Of a DNA stretch of 64,000 bases, positions 16,749-24,174 are shown in pieces (the stretch's first letter is position 1; the number at the start of each line of letters is the position of its first letter). Below the pieces are notes generated by a model, which did no database searches, was not told the origin of the DNA, and saw nothing but the letters and a program-made list of their open reading frames with translations. The stretch comes from Rariglobus hedericola (GTDB lineage: Bacteria > Verrucomicrobiota > Verrucomicrobiia > Opitutales > Opitutaceae): positions 434,001 to 498,000 of the forward strand of contig NZ_VMBG01000002.1 of the NCBI RefSeq assembly GCF_007559335.1. Direction: 5' to 3'. The position numbers were made by a program, and so were the translations under genes.

Positions 16749-18772
16749 GGCTGGGTGGCGGGCAGGGACTCGGAAGGCGTGACCGGGGTGGCGGCGGCGG
16801 GCCGGGCTTCGATGACGGCGCGGATGGCTTTGCCTTGGGGATTGGTTTCGAGGCGCTGAAGCACCTCGGCATTGTCACGCACGGTGTTGGTCAGAACGAC
16901 GGGGCGCAGGAAGAAGATGAGCTCCGTGCGGCTCTTGGTGCGGCTGCGGCGACCGAAGAGATCGCCAAGGAAGGGAATAGGGCCGAGGCGGCTGGTGATC
17001 TTGGAATTGGATTCCCGTTGGAGACCGCCGAGGACGATGATGTCGCCGTTGGCGGCGCTCACGAAGGACGTGGTGGTGCGGCGTCCGATGCGGGGTTGCT
17101 CGTTGCCGTCGATTGTGACGGTGCCGAGAACGTCTTCGACCTCTTGTTCGATTTCCATCTGCACGGAGCCGTCGGGACCGATCAGCGGGGTGACCTTGAG
17201 GCGGATACCGATTTCCTGCTGGGTGACGGTGGAGGAGGTGGTCAGCCCTGTGGTGCCACCGGAGGCGGCGCTGGTGGTGCCGGAGATGACGGGACGGGTT
17301 TCACCGACGAAGATTTCGGCCTCTTTGTTGTGCGACGTAACGATGGTCGGGACGGAGAGGATCGTGGTATTGTTTTTGCGCGGCGTGGTGGAGAGGCCGA
17401 TGGCGGCGGTGAGATTTTGTCCGTAGCCGGAGCTGGTTGCAAAGTCGGTTCCGATGCCGCCGATGCTGGCACCGGGGCCGGCGGCGCTGAAGCCGGTGAG
17501 TTTGTTGTTTTCGACGCGGAGGCCGAGGCTGTCTACGCCGGTGGTGGAATCGTCGCTCAAGGTGACCTCGGCGATGACGACCTCGACGCGAACCTGGGCG
17601 AGGAGGACGTCGATTTTGGTGACGAGGTCGCGGAGGAGGCGGATGTCGTCAGCGGTGCCGGAGACGACGATGGCGTTGCTGCGTTCGTCGGCGAGGATGG
17701 TGAGGAGACTGCTGAAGGTTTCGGCGGAGGCGGCGTTTTGGACGAGGGCGGCGGCGGGTGCGGCTGCATTGCCGGCGGCGGGCGCCGCGGCGTTGGCACG
17801 GTTGTTATTATTGCGGGCGTCGGGAGTCTGGCCGGCGGTTTTGGCGGCGGCGGTCTGTCCGGTCACGAGCTGGCTGAGGAGAGTGGCGACATCGACGGCC
17901 TTGGCGTTGTTGAGCTTGAGGACGTCGGTGCGGGTGTTGGGGTCGGCCTTTACGTCGAGCTTGGCGATGAGCTCGTCGAAGAACGGATGCTGGCGGGTAT
18001 CGGCGATGAGAATGGCCTGATTGGTGCGGTCATCGGCGTTGAGCGAAAGTGAATTGGCCACCGACTGCTGGCTCGGGCCCTGGAGGAGCTGCTTGATGCG
18101 GGAGACCAAGTCGCTGGCCTTGGCAAAACGGAGAGTGTAGAACTTCGGGGCGAAGTCGGTCGCGGCGGGGCGATCGAGGGAGAGCAGGAGTTGTTCGACC
18201 CGCTGGAGGTTGGAAATCGAGTCGGTGACGAGGAAGGAATTGGTGTTGTTGAAAAGCACCGCGCCGCCGAGCTGGACGTTGAGCAGCGTGTTGAGCTGGG
18301 GGACGAAATCCTGGGCCTTGAGATTTGTGAGCTCGAAGACCTTCGAGGCGACTTTGCCCGACGGCGGCACGTTCATGAGGGAACCGGTGACCAGTTCGGG
18401 TGCCTCGGTGCGGGTCTTGTTGGCGAGCTCGACGATCTTGAGGTATTTGTCGCCCATCTCGACGACGCCGATGTTGTTGAGGGCGAGGACGGAGATAATC
18501 GCCTGCACCGCCTCGGACTTCGGGATGGGCTTGGCGATATTGATCGTGATCTGGGTTTGCGGAAGGGCCTGCGGGCGCAAAACGATGCGACCGGTCCACA
18601 CCTCAAGCCGGTCGATGATCAGATCGAGCGGGGCGTCGCGAAGGCGGAGGGAATCGATGATCTCCTCGGGGGCGCGGACTGCGGGGACGGTGGTGGAGGC
18701 GGGAATCTGCGCGATGACGGCTACAGGGGCGAGGCAGAGTCCGGCGATGACGAACGGGCGAGGAAGTCGCAT
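16745..18772 (-). CDS. gspD: T2SS outer-membrane secretin GspD
   Basis: About 675 residues from the ATG at 18772, which gives a normal signal peptide (PFVIAGLCLAPVAVIAQIPA); an upstream frame to 18877 is not needed. Order of domains: N0 (LRLRDAPLDLIIDRLEVWTG), N1-N3 repeats (KVFELTNLKAQDFVPQLNTL; FYTLRFAKASDLVSRIKQLL; DVLKLNNAKAVDVATLLSQL) and secretin core (VRVEVVIAEVTLSD..., VPTIVTSHNKEAEIFVGE, GDIIVLGGLQRESNSK, PFLGDLFGRRSR). An Ala/Asn-rich insert (about 315-345) lies in N3, as in many GspD. It forms the outer-membrane pore. First gene of the D-E-F operon; the leader has no Shine-Dalgarno sequence. Confidence 0.94.
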   Translation of the reverse strand: MRLPRPFVIAGLCLAPVAVIAQIPASTTVPAVRAPEEIIDSLRLRDAPLDLIIDRLEVWTGRIVLRPQALPQTQITINIAKPIPKSEAVQAIISVLALNNIGVVEMGDKYLKIVELANKTRTEAPELVTGSLMNVPPSGKVASKVFELTNLKAQDFVPQLNTLLNVQLGGAVLFNNTNSFLVTDSISNLQRVEQLLLSLDRPAATDFAPKFYTLRFAKASDLVSRIKQLLQGPSQQSVANSLSLNADDRTNQAILIADTRQHPFFDELIAKLDVKADPNTRTDVLKLNNAKAVDVATLLSQLVTGQTAAAKTAGQTPDARNNNNRANAAAPAAGNAAAPAAALVQNAASAETFSSLLTILADERSNAIVVSGTADDIRLLRDLVTKIDVLLAQVRVEVVIAEVTLSDDSTTGVDSLGLRVENNKLTGFSAAGPGASIGGIGTDFATSSGYGQNLTAAIGLSTTPRKNNTTILSVPTIVTSHNKEAEIFVGETRPVISGTTSAASGGTTGLTTSSTVTQQEIGIRLKVTPLIGPDGSVQMEIEQEVEDVLGTVTIDGNEQPRIGRRTTTSFVSAANGDIIVLGGLQRESNSKITSRLGPIPFLGDLFGRRSRTKSRTELIFFLRPVVLTNTVRDNAEVLQRLETNPQGKAIRAVIEARPAAATPVTPSESLPATQP

Positions 18773-18931
18773 AAAAAGGGATACGAGGCGGCTGGGGCGA
18801 AAGCGCCCAGAAGAGGCGAATGCAGAGGGGTTGTAAATGGAGTTATCGGGGCGAACGCGGTGTTTGTCGGGACGCACGGGGATTTTTGAAACTTGCGGGT
18901 GACAGGGGTGGCCTCAACCGTGACGCTTCGC

Positions 18932-20041
18932 ATGCCCAATAGTTTCGGACATCTTTTTCGTATTACCACCTGGGGTGAAAGCCACGGCCCCGGCATCGGT
19001 GTGGTTATTGATGGTTGCCCGCCGCTTCTGCCGATCACGGCGGAGGAAATCCAGGCGGAGCTCGATCGCCGCCGTCCGGGCCAGAGCGACATCACCACGC
19101 CGCGCAAAGAAGCTGACGTCGTGGAGATTTTGTCGGGTGTGTATGAAGGCAAGACCACCGGCACACCGATCGGGCTGTTTGTGCGCAACACCGACCAGCG
19201 GTCCAGCGCCTACAATGAGATGAAGGCGGCGTTTCGTCCGTCGCATGCGGATTTTACCTATCAAACTAAGTTCGGCGTGCGTGATCCCAATGGCGGCGGA
19301 CGCAGCTCGGCCCGCGAGACCATTGGTCGCGTGGCGGCGGGTGCGTTTGCCCGCAAAATCCTCGCGCTGGCCCATGGCATCGAGACGCGGGCGTATGTGA
19401 CGCGCATTCATGATATTTCCATGCCTGCGGTGACGTCCGCGACGGCGTTTCCCTCGCTGGCCGAGGTCGAGGCGAGCGCGGTGCGTTGTCCCGATCCGGC
19501 CACAGCTGCGGCGATGATCGCGCGCATCAAAGACGTGCGCAGCCACGGTGATTCGGTGGGTGGCGTGATCGAGTGCCGGATTCGCAACGTGCCGGTGGGA
19601 CTTGGCGAACCGGTGTTTGACCGCCTTGAGGCCGATCTGGCCAAGGCGATGCTCTCCTTGCCCGCGACGAAGGGCTTTGAAATCGGCAGCGGTTTCGAGG
19701 GCACGCTGCAAAAAGGCTCCGAGCACAACGACCTCTTTGAAACCCGTGACGGACGCGTGCGCACGATCACCAACCGCTCCGGCGGCGTGCAAGGCGGCAT
19801 CAGCAACGGTGAAGAGATCGTGTTTCGCGTGGGCTTTAAACCCACCGCCACGATCCTCCAGCCGCAGCAGACCGTGGATCTCGAAGGCAACGCGACCGAG
19901 CTCATGGGCAAGGGCCGCCACGACCCCTGCGTGGTGCCGCGCGCCGTGGTGATCGTCGAGGCGATGGCCGCGCTCGTCTTGCTCGATCATGCGATGCGCC
20001 AGTCGGCCCAAAATCGCACGTTTGAGTTTCCGACCGAATAA
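18932..20041 (+). CDS. aroC: Chorismate synthase
   Basis: 369 residues; converts EPSP to chorismate with reduced FMN, the last step of the shikimate pathway. Start chosen at the ATG at 18932 because the protein then begins [20 protein letters not shown], the family N-terminus; a GTG at 18893 would add 13 odd residues. Signatures: [32 protein letters not shown], the Arg-rich substrate loop [18 protein letters not shown], and [15 protein letters not shown] near the C-terminus, ending with [20 protein letters not shown]. Complete and typical in length. The next gene starts 14 bases downstream with a good ribosome binding site. Confidence 0.97.
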   Translation: MPNSFGHLFRITTWGESHGPGIGVVIDGCPPLLPITAEEIQAELDRRRPGQSDITTPRKEADVVEILSGVYEGKTTGTPIGLFVRNTDQRSSAYNEMKAAFRPSHADFTYQTKFGVRDPNGGGRSSARETIGRVAAGAFARKILALAHGIETRAYVTRIHDISMPAVTSATAFPSLAEVEASAVRCPDPATAAAMIARIKDVRSHGDSVGGVIECRIRNVPVGLGEPVFDRLEADLAKAMLSLPATKGFEIGSGFEGTLQKGSEHNDLFETRDGRVRTITNRSGGVQGGISNGEEIVFRVGFKPTATILQPQQTVDLEGNATELMGKGRHDPCVVPRAVVIVEAMAALVLLDHAMRQSAQNRTFEFPTE

Positions 20042-20055
20042 CAGAAGGTATCACC

Positions 20056-20913
20056 ATGGACCCCGTTCCCTTGCTGGATTCTGATCAACCCACCGCTGCC
20101 GAGAAGCCGCTTATCTACATCATTCTGGGTGCGGCCGGCTCGGGCCGCCGTGAAGTGCTGGCCGACATGATCGAAGGCGGACTCGGCGAAGGCGACCGCG
20201 CCGCCGTGCTGCTTTCCACCGGTGAAACCGCGGATGCCCACGATGAACGCCTGGCCAACATTTCGCGCTGGGCCTGGCGCGAAGGCGTGATTGCCGCATC
20301 GCTGCCCGAGGGCGCGACGCATGTGTTTTTCGTGACCGACGGCCGCCTGAATCCGGTGGACCAGATCGAGGCATTGCAGCCCTGGATCACCGCCGTTTCC
20401 GGCGAGATCGGCCGCATCATCACCGTCGTGAACTGCCAGCTCGCCGAGAAAAACCACGCGTTGGTCGCCTGGTATGAGGCGTGTATCCATTTTTCGGATG
20501 TGGCGTTGCTCAACAAGCGCGAGGGCGTGGCCAACAAGTGGATGTCGGAATTCCAGACGCGTTTTAAAGAGCTCTGTTATCCGTGCCTGTTTGAAATCGT
20601 GAAGAATGGTCGCGTGAAAAATCCGCTGATCGTGCTCGATCCGCAGGCACGCCGCATGTCGCACATTTTCGACATCAACGAGTGGACCGGCATCAACCTT
20701 GAAGGCGTCGAGTTCGGCACCGAGGGCGAAGATGAACCCGAGATCGAGGATGAAGCGCCGGCCAAGCCCGACAGTGGAAAAAAGAAAGGCCACCCCAACC
20801 AGTCGCCGCTGGATGACGATGATTGGCTGCCCGAGAAAGAGCCTTATTTCGAGATCCAGCCCAACGGTCGGCGGGCCAAGGAAATCCCGGACATCGCCAA
20901 GTATCTGGAGTGA
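20056..20913 (+). CDS. CobW/P-loop GTPase-like protein with degenerate Walker A
   Basis: 285 residues. The N-terminus resembles a CobW/UreG-type P-loop protein: IYIILGAAGSGRREVLADMI near 20, then a possible switch region (THVFFVTDGRLNP) and NKRE near 150, a plausible NKxD-like base-recognition motif. The Walker A lysine and Ser/Thr (GxxGxGK[ST]) are replaced by Arg-Arg, so normal nucleotide hydrolysis is doubtful. The C-terminal 80 residues are highly acidic and end with KEIPDIAKYLE. The start has a clear AGAAGG ribosome binding site seven or eight bases ahead. It probably shares a transcript with aroC and is followed by a strong terminator. Function not recognised. Confidence 0.6.
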   Translation: MDPVPLLDSDQPTAAEKPLIYIILGAAGSGRREVLADMIEGGLGEGDRAAVLLSTGETADAHDERLANISRWAWREGVIAASLPEGATHVFFVTDGRLNPVDQIEALQPWITAVSGEIGRIITVVNCQLAEKNHALVAWYEACIHFSDVALLNKREGVANKWMSEFQTRFKELCYPCLFEIVKNGRVKNPLIVLDPQARRMSHIFDINEWTGINLEGVEFGTEGEDEPEIEDEAPAKPDSGKKKGHPNQSPLDDDDWLPEKEPYFEIQPNGRRAKEIPDIAKYLE

Positions 20914-20935
20914 ACCACAGCGGCATCCGCCCACG

Positions 20936-20966
20936 AAAAAGGCCCGGCATCACGCCGGGCCTTTTT
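20936..20966. terminator. Bidirectional terminator between P-loop-like gene and eda
   Basis: AAAAAGGCCCGGC (20936-20948), loop ATCAC, GCCGGGCCTTTTT (20954-20966). Perfect 13-base arms; serves both convergent genes. Confidence 0.92.
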
Positions 20967-21002
20967 CGTTTATCGCGCAGGCTGAGCGCGCGAAGCGGGC
21001 GT

Positions 21003-21647
21003 TTACTTGACGCCGGCGGCGGCCGCCGCGGCGACGAAGGCCTTGGCGCGGGCGGTGATGGCGGCCCAGTTCTTTTCCTTGAGCGACTTGGCGTCGACCA
21101 GCGAGCTGCCGGCGGCGGTCGCGAAGGCACCGGCCTTGAGGAAGTCACCGAGGTTTTCAGCAGTCACGCCGCCGGTTGGCACGAGCTCGATCTGCGGGAG
21201 CGGGGCTTTGATGGACTTGATGTAGTTGGGTCCGAAGAACTCGGCGGGGAAGACCTTGGCGGCGTCGGCACCGGCTTCCCACGCGGCGACGATCTCGGTC
21301 GGAGTGAACGCGCCGGAGAAAATCGGAACGCTGTAACGTTTGCACAGCGTGATGACATCGGGGCGGAGCGCGGGGGTGACGATGAACTTCGCGCCGGCGA
21401 GGATGCCCATGCGGGCGGTCTCGGCATCAAGGACGGTGCCGAGGCCGAAGACGAAGTCGGGAAGCTCGGCGGTGACTTTTTCCAGCACGCGGATCGCGCC
21501 GGGGGTCGTCATGGTGAGCTCGATGGAAGTGAGACCGCCGTCGGCCAGGGCCTTGGCGCAATCAAGCAGGCCGTCCGCTGATTCAGCGCGGATAAGGGCG
21601 ATGACTTTCTCGGCTTTGAACTTAGAGAGAATGGCGTCTTTTTTCAT
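21003..21647 (-). CDS. eda: KDPG / 4-hydroxy-2-oxoglutarate aldolase
   Basis: 214-residue class I aldolase that splits 2-keto-3-deoxy-6-phosphogluconate to pyruvate and glyceraldehyde 3-phosphate (Entner-Doudoroff and uronate routes). Motifs: KVIALIRAES (phosphate-binding Arg), GGLTSIELTMTTPGA with the conserved Glu, GLGTVLDAETA, GAKFIVTPALRP, and the Schiff-base lysine in AAKVFPAEFFGP (about 133). Also LVPTGGVTAENLGDFLKAGA, the phosphate site. The neighbours on the same strand (isomerase-like and acetylxylan esterase genes) suggest a sugar-acid catabolic unit. Confidence 0.92.
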   Translation of the reverse strand: MKKDAILSKFKAEKVIALIRAESADGLLDCAKALADGGLTSIELTMTTPGAIRVLEKVTAELPDFVFGLGTVLDAETARMGILAGAKFIVTPALRPDVITLCKRYSVPIFSGAFTPTEIVAAWEAGADAAKVFPAEFFGPNYIKSIKAPLPQIELVPTGGVTAENLGDFLKAGAFATAAGSSLVDAKSLKEKNWAAITARAKAFVAAAAAAGVK

Positions 21648-21763
21648 GGGGAATGGATGCGGATGAGGTTACGTGGTCGGCGGGGCGCGGCGAGAGGTAA
21701 AAGGCCGTTGGTTAGCACGGAGGCGACTGGATCTAGCACAGGGGCGCGCAGCGACGCGGTTGC

Positions 21764-22543
21764 TCAGTGAATTTCGGAAAAGGCATCGCGGGTCACGGTG
21801 TAAGCGTGCGTAAGTGCGGCGAGTGGGTCGGCGGCGGGGAGGAATTCGTGGCCGATGTAACCTTGGAAACCGGTGCGGGCGATGGCGCGGAGGATCGCGG
21901 GGTAGTTGAGTTCCTGCGTTGCGTTGAGGTCGCCGCGACCCGGATTGCCGGCGGTGTGGTAATGCGCGAACCAGCGGTGATCTCTCGCGATGGTGCGGAT
22001 GATATCACCCTCCATGATCTGCATGTGATAGACGTCGTAGAGTAATTTCACGGCGGGCGAGTTCACGTGTTCGCAGACACGCACGCCCCAGGCCGTGCGG
22101 TCGGCCTGGTAGCCCGGATGATCGACGCGGCTGTTGAGCAACTCGACGGCGAGCGTGACGCCGGCAGCCTCCGCCGCGGGAGCGACACGGGCGAGCGTGT
22201 CGGCACATACGGCCAGGCCTTCGTCGTCGGACGCCCCCTGACGATCCCCGCTGAAGCACACGAGCACAGGAATGGAATGAGCGGCGGCTTTGGCGATGTT
22301 GGCGCGCAATTCGGCCTCGATGCGGGCGGCGTTTTCCGGGCGGTTGAGGCCGTCGCGCAACGTGCCGTGACCGGCGATGCAGGCGACGCGCAAGCCATGA
22401 TGGCGGGCGAGCGGCCAGAGCGTTTCATCGAGCAGATCAACCCCAGCGTAGCCGATGCGGGCAGCGTGGGCCAGGAGCGTGTCGGCATCGACGCCGCGAT
22501 TTGAAAAACACCACCAGGCGAAGGATTGCAGCGGAGCGTTCAA
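21764..22543 (-). CDS. Hydroxypyruvate isomerase-like TIM-barrel enzyme
   Basis: 259 residues, AP-endonuclease-2/xylose isomerase-like barrel. Similar to Hyi, which interconverts hydroxypyruvate and tartronate semialdehyde: SFAWWCFSNRGVD at the N-terminus, GYAGVDLLDE, EAAGVTLAVELLNSRVDHPGYQADR (metal Glu), LLYDVYHMQIMEGD (Asp and His), HYHTAGNPGRGDLNATQELNYPAI, and GYIGHEFLPAADP (last metal Glu). All expected metal ligands appear present. The start is a TTG at 22543; no ATG in frame gives the conserved N-terminus. It follows the esterase gene by 24 bases, and eda follows after 116. Confidence 0.85.
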   Translation of the reverse strand: MNAPLQSFAWWCFSNRGVDADTLLAHAARIGYAGVDLLDETLWPLARHHGLRVACIAGHGTLRDGLNRPENAARIEAELRANIAKAAAHSIPVLVCFSGDRQGASDDEGLAVCADTLARVAPAAEAAGVTLAVELLNSRVDHPGYQADRTAWGVRVCEHVNSPAVKLLYDVYHMQIMEGDIIRTIARDHRWFAHYHTAGNPGRGDLNATQELNYPAILRAIARTGFQGYIGHEFLPAADPLAALTHAYTVTRDAFSEIH

Positions 22544-22567
22544 TGCAAGGAGAGGGTGGTTGGATGA

Positions 22568-23539
22568 TCAGGCGAAGAAGCGGCGCAGGCGTGATTGGAT
22601 TTCCAGCTCTTCGCGTGACTGGCCCGGATAGCCGTCGTAGTGGCCGGCTGTGAGCGGATAAAGTTCCTTGGGGCCGCCGAGCGTGTGATAGACGGAATAC
22701 TGGCCGGCGGGCGGCACGGCGGGATCGAAGGCGGCGGCGGATACGAAGACGGGAATGCGCGTATGTTTCGCGGCTATAGCGGCGTCGAAATACGCGAGCA
22801 CGTCGCGGATTTCCGGCTGACGTTGTGCGAGCAGACGCACCGTTTCACCACTGCCGCTGCATGGCAGTTCAAGGCGCAGCGGGTGGTTTCCAAAGCTGGG
22901 CACGCAGAGGTAAGCCGACTGGATGCGGTTGTCCCACGGCAGGGTGAGGGCGCCCACGCCGCCGCCAAAACTGCCGCCGAGATAATCGGTGCGCGAACGG
23001 GACTCGGGCACGGCTTCGTGCAGAACGGAAATCGCGCGCCAGTGATCCATTACGCAGTGGCGATGGACGTAGGTGTCGCGGTGGGCGATGCCGTGAGCCA
23101 CGTGTTCGCCGCCTTGCGACGGAATGCTGGTGTGCAAGCTGCGCGTGGGCAAGCCGGTGCATACGGGCTGAATCGTGGCGGCGCCGTCAACGGGCGGAGA
23201 GAGGTCGGGTGTATCGCGACCGCCGTAGCCGTGGCCGATCAACAGACCGCGCGAGATGGTTTCGTTGCGCGGCTTGGTGAGCCAGCCGCCGATGCGGTTG
23301 CCGAGCATGCCGGCGAACTCGATGTCGAAAACCTCATAAGTAGCGTTGCTCGGATGCGCAGACGGTTTGATGGACCAATCCAGCGGAGCAGCCATGGCCT
23401 CGTCGAAAGTGGCGCGCCAGAAATCCGAAAAATCGGCCGGCTCATCGATGACAGGTCGCAGCGCGAGCAGTTGAGCGGGCGTGTAACCGCCGGTGGGATC
23501 GAAGGGGAAGGCGTGCGGAAGCGACATGGCGGAGAACAT
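22568..23539 (-). CDS. Acetylxylan esterase, CE7 family
   Basis: About 323 residues; alpha/beta hydrolase removing acetyl groups from xylan or related sugars. Nucleophile Ser in YLGGSFGGG (about 187), acid Asp in SAAAFDPAVPPAGQY and His in TAGHYDGYPG near the end form a complete triad; RGLLIGHGYGGRDTP marks the oxyanion side. No signal peptide, so likely cytoplasmic, as for many CE7 enzymes. Start at the ATG at 23539 (or 23527): the longer open frame to 23659 is an artefact because its first 26 codons lie in the tRNA-Leu gene. The start lies directly after the tRNA's terminator T-tract. Confidence 0.88.
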   Translation of the reverse strand: MFSAMSLPHAFPFDPTGGYTPAQLLALRPVIDEPADFSDFWRATFDEAMAAPLDWSIKPSAHPSNATYEVFDIEFAGMLGNRIGGWLTKPRNETISRGLLIGHGYGGRDTPDLSPPVDGAATIQPVCTGLPTRSLHTSIPSQGGEHVAHGIAHRDTYVHRHCVMDHWRAISVLHEAVPESRSRTDYLGGSFGGGVGALTLPWDNRIQSAYLCVPSFGNHPLRLELPCSGSGETVRLLAQRQPEIRDVLAYFDAAIAAKHTRIPVFVSAAAFDPAVPPAGQYSVYHTLGGPKELYPLTAGHYDGYPGQSREELEIQSRLRRFFA

Positions 23540-23577
23540 AAAAAAGCCGTTATCCGGAAAGGGAATAACGGTTTTTA
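23540..23577 (-). terminator. Terminator of tRNA-Leu, abutting the esterase start
   Basis: Minus strand: CCGTTAT (23571-23565), 11-base loop, ATAACGG (23553-23547), C, then six T ending at 23540. The esterase ATG is the next base. Confidence 0.75.
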
Positions 23578-23580
23578 AAA

Positions 23581-23665
23581 TGGTGCCCGGGAACGGACTC
23601 GAACCGTTACACCTTGCGGCACAGGCTTCTGAGACCTGCGTGTCTACCAATTCCACCACCCGGGC
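23581..23665 (-). tRNA. tRNA-Leu(CAG)
   Basis: 85 bases of class II type: acceptor GCCCGGG/CCCGGGC, D-arm with GGAATTGGTAGACAC, anticodon stem CAGGT/GCCTG with loop CTCAGAA (anticodon CAG), long variable arm (TGCCGCAAGGTGTA), T-arm ACGG-TTCGAGT-CCGT, discriminator A and encoded CCA. Reads CUG, a major codon in GC-rich genes. Confidence 0.96.
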
Positions 23666-23767
23666 AGGGAAGGGAGGGAAACCACACGGATGGCGGACAC
23701 CCTAGGCAAACACAAAATGCACCGTTTGCTGGCGGGGTGGGTCGGCGCGGTGAACAGCCGGGGCTGA

Positions 23768-24043
23768 TTATTTACCCATGGCGGCGAGGTCGGCGCGCGC
23801 ACTTTGCATCTCGGCGATGATTTTGTTGGCGTGATCCAGCAGGTGATGGCCGGGATCGGTCAACGTCACGCGACGGCCCAACCGATCAAATAAACGACAT
23901 TCGAGATCCTGTTCGAGGGACTTGATGGCGTGGCTGATGGCGGACTGGGTAAGGTGAAGCTCATGAGCGGCCAGGGTAAAACTGCCAACTCGTGCAAGTG
24001 TTATGAAGGCGAGCAGCTTGCGGCTGTCGAGAATGGTCGTCAT
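23768..24043 (-). CDS. Short LysR-type protein: HTH domain only
   Basis: 91 residues from the ATG at 24043. It has a canonical LysR winged-helix domain: LLAFITLARVGSFTLAAHEL, LTQSAISHAIKSLEQDLECR, LFDRLGRRVTLTDPG, followed by the start of the linker helix (HHLLDHANKIIAEMQSARAD), and then a stop. Full LysR regulators are about 300 residues with an effector-binding domain, which is absent: only about 100 bases separate the stop from tRNA-Leu. It may be a functional stand-alone DNA-binding protein or a truncated remnant. The HTH shows no frameshift or damaged position, which favours function. Confidence 0.75.
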   Translation of the reverse strand: MTTILDSRKLLAFITLARVGSFTLAAHELHLTQSAISHAIKSLEQDLECRLFDRLGRRVTLTDPGHHLLDHANKIIAEMQSARADLAAMGK

Positions 24044-24174
24044 GTGAGTGGTGGGCGGCCGGAAGAATTTTTCTAATAGCACGTTCCAAGCCAGCCGGCT
24101 GCGATGGGTGGACTTGATGTAAAAAACCCCTCGCGGCGCCGTAGTCTCAATGTCACGTTGCGCCTCTTTTCCTC

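Noticed and set aside
15378-18889. Long plus-strand frames over gspE and gspD
   Set aside because: Low-complexity Gly/Glu/Val-rich antisense translations with no domain; the T2SS genes on the other strand are clear.
23540-23659. N-terminal extension of the acetylxylan esterase to 23659
   Set aside because: The added codons translate the tRNA-Leu gene and its terminator; the protein family begins at the ATG at 23539 or 23527.
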